Shown one piece after another: positions 6,817-8,550 of a stretch of DNA of 8,550 nucleotides. Each line of letters opens with the position of its first letter. Position 1 is the stretch's first letter. The notes under the pieces were generated by a model. It worked only from the letters and a program-made list of their open reading frames with translations. It ran no database searches and was not told the DNA's origin. The position numbers were made by a program, and so were the translations under genes. Origin of the DNA: Flavobacteriaceae bacterium. Lineage in GTDB: Bacteria; Bacteroidota; Bacteroidia; Flavobacteriales; Flavobacteriaceae. The stretch is from contig JAENXB010000123.1 of assembly GCA_016649785.1 (NCBI GenBank), positions 1-8,550 of the forward strand, given 5' to 3'.

Positions 6817-8550
6817 TTATATATCCAGATCAAAGGTTGTCCGCAATTTTTCTATCAGCGGATTTTTTTCTTTTAGTTTATTGTATTTCTCAATATCGGT
6901 AAATGCGTATTTTTTTGCAGCCTGCTCGTTTACATTAATTTCTAAAGTGATCAGGGTGTTTTGTAATTTTTTCTTTAAAAAAGCCATCAGTGGATTTTGC
7001 CCTCTTTCCATATCATTCTTCATGGTTTCATTGGGCAATTCAATCGTGATAATTTTTCCATTGAGTTTAGGCATATCCGACTCCATAATAGAAGCCAGGA
7101 TCTTTGCGCCTTTGTTTTTAATTCGCTGAATATATTCATCCCAGGCAGCCTGCAGTTGTGTTTCGGTAAACTTTTCATCATTTTCCTCGGCAACAATTGG
7201 CTGATTTCCCTTCTGCCTCGCAAGGAGTTCCTTTTTTTTCCGAATACTTGTAATGGACAATCCCGAAACTTTTTCGTTGGAAGGCCCCGAAAGGGGAGTG
7301 GTCGGTTCTGCAACTTTGTTTTCTTCAGAAGAAATACTTTCCGAAGAAATATTTTCAGAATTAATTTCTGCAGATATTTCTGAAATGCTTTTCTCCTGGG
7401 GAGTTTTTATTTCTGAAGGAGTTATATCTTCCTTTATATTTTCCGAATTTTGTGAATCCGAATTTTTAATTTCAACTGAAGCTGCGGAGCTCTTTTTTGA
7501 AGATTCCGTTTCCTGGATCCCTGTTTTTTCTTCAGCTGAAGGCTTGATCTCTGCCGGGACTGTATTTTTAAAATGAACGGGCGGGATTATATACGGCTCA
7601 GACTTTTTTTTTTCTCCATCAAAAGTGATGGAGGCTAATTGCATCAGGCATAATTCCACCAGTAATCGTTGGTTTCGGCTTGCTTTGTATTTTAGATCAC
7701 ATTGGTTTGCCATATCAATTCCCTGCAACAAAAACTCCATCCCGGTTTGTTTTGATTGCTCGAAATATTTGATCTTGGTCGCTTCACCCACTTCCAGCAA
7801 GCTGATGGTTTTTGGGTTTTTACACACCATTAAATCCCTGAAATGTGAAGCCAATCCTGCAATAAAATGATGCCCGTCAAATCCCTGGGATAAGATATCG
7901 TTAAATTCAACCAGTAATTCCGGGATATTATTTTCCAGTAAAAGTTGGGTGACATTCAAATAAGTTTCATAATCCAGGACATTCAAATTTTCGGTAACCG
8001 CTTTTCGGGTTAAATTTGAACCGCTGAAACTCACCACACGATCATAGATAGAAAGCGCGTCACGCATTGCTCCATCGGCTTTTTGTGCAATAATGTGCAA
8101 GGCGTCATCTTCGGCATTTACGCCTTCGAGGTCGGCTATATAGGCCAAATAATTTTTGGCATCGGTTACGGTGATCCTTTTAAAATCGAATATTTGACAA
8201 CGCGAAAGGATCGTTGGGATTATTTTGTGCTTTTCGGTAGTTGCCAGGATAAAAATGGCGTGTTTTGGTGGCTCTTCCAAAGTTTTTAAAAAAGCATTAA
8301 AGGCAGAAGCAGAGAGCATATGCACCTCATCTATAATATAAACTTTATACTTTCCAACCTGTGGAGGGATACGAACCTGATCACTCAAACTTCGAATATC
8401 ATCCACAGAGTTGTTTGATGCGGCATCCAGTTCAAAGATATTGAAAGCAAAATCTTCATCCGGTTTTTGAAATTCGTCCTGGTTGATCATTTTGGCCAGG
8501 ATCCGGGCACAAGTTGTTTTACCAACCCCGCGCGGACCGGTAAAAAGCAA
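6817..8550 (-). CDS. dnaX: DNA polymerase III subunit gamma/tau (DnaX), N-terminus off the right edge
   Basis: This is the ATPase of the clamp loader, which opens and loads the sliding clamp; the long tau form also links the loader to polymerase and helicase. The 577 visible residues lack roughly the first 40, since the window cuts just before Walker A (GPRGVGKTT, residues 5-13); TTG at the edge is an internal Leu, not a start. Then come ELDAASNNSVDDIR, Walker B IIDEVH (72-77), sensor 1 ATTE (103-106), the SRC arginine finger (Arg117) and sensor 2 GAMRDAL (Arg163). The collar domain runs to about residue 310, followed by a Ser/Glu-rich linker (about 313-445) and a C-terminal tau domain from about 450 (TQLQAAWDEYIQ onward) ending TTFDLDI. 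The usual four-Cys zinc module after Walker A is absent. An A10 tract lies at the collar-linker junction. miaE follows after 2 bp. Confidence 0.96.
   Translation of the reverse strand: MLFTGPRGVGKTTCARILAKMINQDEFQKPDEDFAFNIFELDAASNNSVDDIRSLSDQVRIPPQVGKYKVYIIDEVHMLSASAFNAFLKTLEEPPKHAIFILATTEKHKIIPTILSRCQIFDFKRITVTDAKNYLAYIADLEGVNAEDDALHIIAQKADGAMRDALSIYDRVVSFSGSNLTRKAVTENLNVLDYETYLNVTQLLLENNIPELLVEFNDILSQGFDGHHFIAGLASHFRDLMVCKNPKTISLLEVGEATKIKYFEQSKQTGMEFLLQGIDMANQCDLKYKASRNQRLLVELCLMQLASITFDGEKKKSEPYIIPPVHFKNTVPAEIKPSAEEKTGIQETESSKKSSAASVEIKNSDSQNSENIKEDITPSEIKTPQEKSISEISAEINSENISSESISSEENKVAEPTTPLSGPSNEKVSGLSITSIRKKKELLARQKGNQPIVAEENDEKFTETQLQAAWDEYIQRIKNKGAKILASIMESDMPKLNGKIITIELPNETMKNDMERGQNPLMAFLKKKLQNTLITLEINVNEQAAKKYAFTDIEKYNKLKEKNPLIEKLRTTFDLDI
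7215..7614 (-). other. Low-complexity Ser/Glu/Lys-rich linker of DnaX
   Basis: Visible residues about 313-445 are enriched in Ser, Glu, Lys, Ile and Pro, with loose repeats of the kind SAEIS, INSEN, ISSES and ISSEEN around 7320-7400. At the DNA level these appear as imperfect GAA/TCT-rich repeats. This is the flexible tether between the clamp-loader core and the tau-specific C-terminal domain. Such linkers vary greatly in length between species. Confidence 0.7.
7598..7617 (-). promoter_or_regulatory. Candidate dnaX slippery site (A10-G) for programmed gamma production
   Basis: On the minus strand the codons GAA AAA AAA AAG TCT GAG contain ten consecutive A residues (7613 down to 7604) then G, including the canonical A-AAA-AAG heptamer. 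A -1 shift after AAG reads GTC and then TGA (7600-7598); a +1 shift reads CTG AGC CGT ATA and then TAA. Either yields a protein ending just after the collar domain, at about visible residue 317-320 (roughly 360 in full). A GGAG (7617-7614) abuts the tract upstream, echoing the Shine-Dalgarno stimulator in E. coli, though its spacing to the heptamer is shorter. I see no strong downstream hairpin. Whether the mechanism is ribosomal frameshifting, transcriptional slippage or neither cannot be told from sequence alone. Confidence 0.55.

Noticed and set aside
7020..7313. 97-codon minus-strand frame inside dnaX that crosses the A8 tract
   Set aside because: It is the +1 frame of the dnaX linker. 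It has no domain and no start context, and a +1 shift at that tract would simply read into it.
7530..7541. CTTCAGCTGAAG palindrome downstream of the dnaX A10 tract as a frameshift-stimulating hairpin
   Set aside because: Folded, it leaves only four base pairs around a tetraloop and lies over 60 bases downstream, too weak and too far for a classic stimulator.
7253..7576. 107-codon plus-strand Ser/Glu/Phe-rich frame
   Set aside because: It is the reverse complement of the low-complexity DnaX linker; the composition explains the absence of stops.

Overview
The window looks like part of a chromosome from a member of the Bacteroidota, most likely the family Flavobacteriaceae. The evidence is the AT-rich sequence, start codons without clear Shine-Dalgarno sites, a large secreted protein built of flavobacterial-type Ig-like repeats, and the close match of the housekeeping proteins (PdxH, PPK1, DnaX, MiaE-type) to flavobacterial family patterns as I remember them. 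No database search was possible, so genus is not assigned.

Layout, left to right. (1) 1-1515, minus strand: the N-terminal 505 residues of a large exported surface protein whose C-terminus lies off the left edge. It has a signal peptide, an N-terminal globular domain and the first Ig-like modules, including a 207-bp tandem repeat. (2) 1516-2026: a 511-bp divergent intergenic region with no gene but several inverted repeats. (3) 2027-6236, plus strand: pdxH, a SixA-type histidine phosphatase, ppk (polyphosphate kinase 1) and a short Ppx/GppA phosphatase. The last three are packed with 5-bp or overlapping junctions and form a polyphosphate synthesis and turnover module. (4) 6233-8550, minus strand: dnaX (DNA polymerase III gamma/tau, N-terminus off the right edge), followed two bases later by a miaE-type tRNA hydroxylase. 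The ppx and miaE stop codons overlap tail to tail.

Most of the content is ordinary core metabolism and replication. The most interesting signal is in dnaX. An uninterrupted run of ten A residues followed by G sits just where the clamp-loader core ends and the low-complexity linker begins. A -1 shift there meets a UGA after one codon, and a +1 shift meets UAA after four. This is the layout used by Escherichia coli (ribosomal frameshift) and Thermus (slippage) to make the short gamma form. The same protein lacks the four-cysteine zinc module normally found after Walker A. No mobile element, CRISPR array, rRNA, tRNA or obvious new defence or biosynthetic system was seen.
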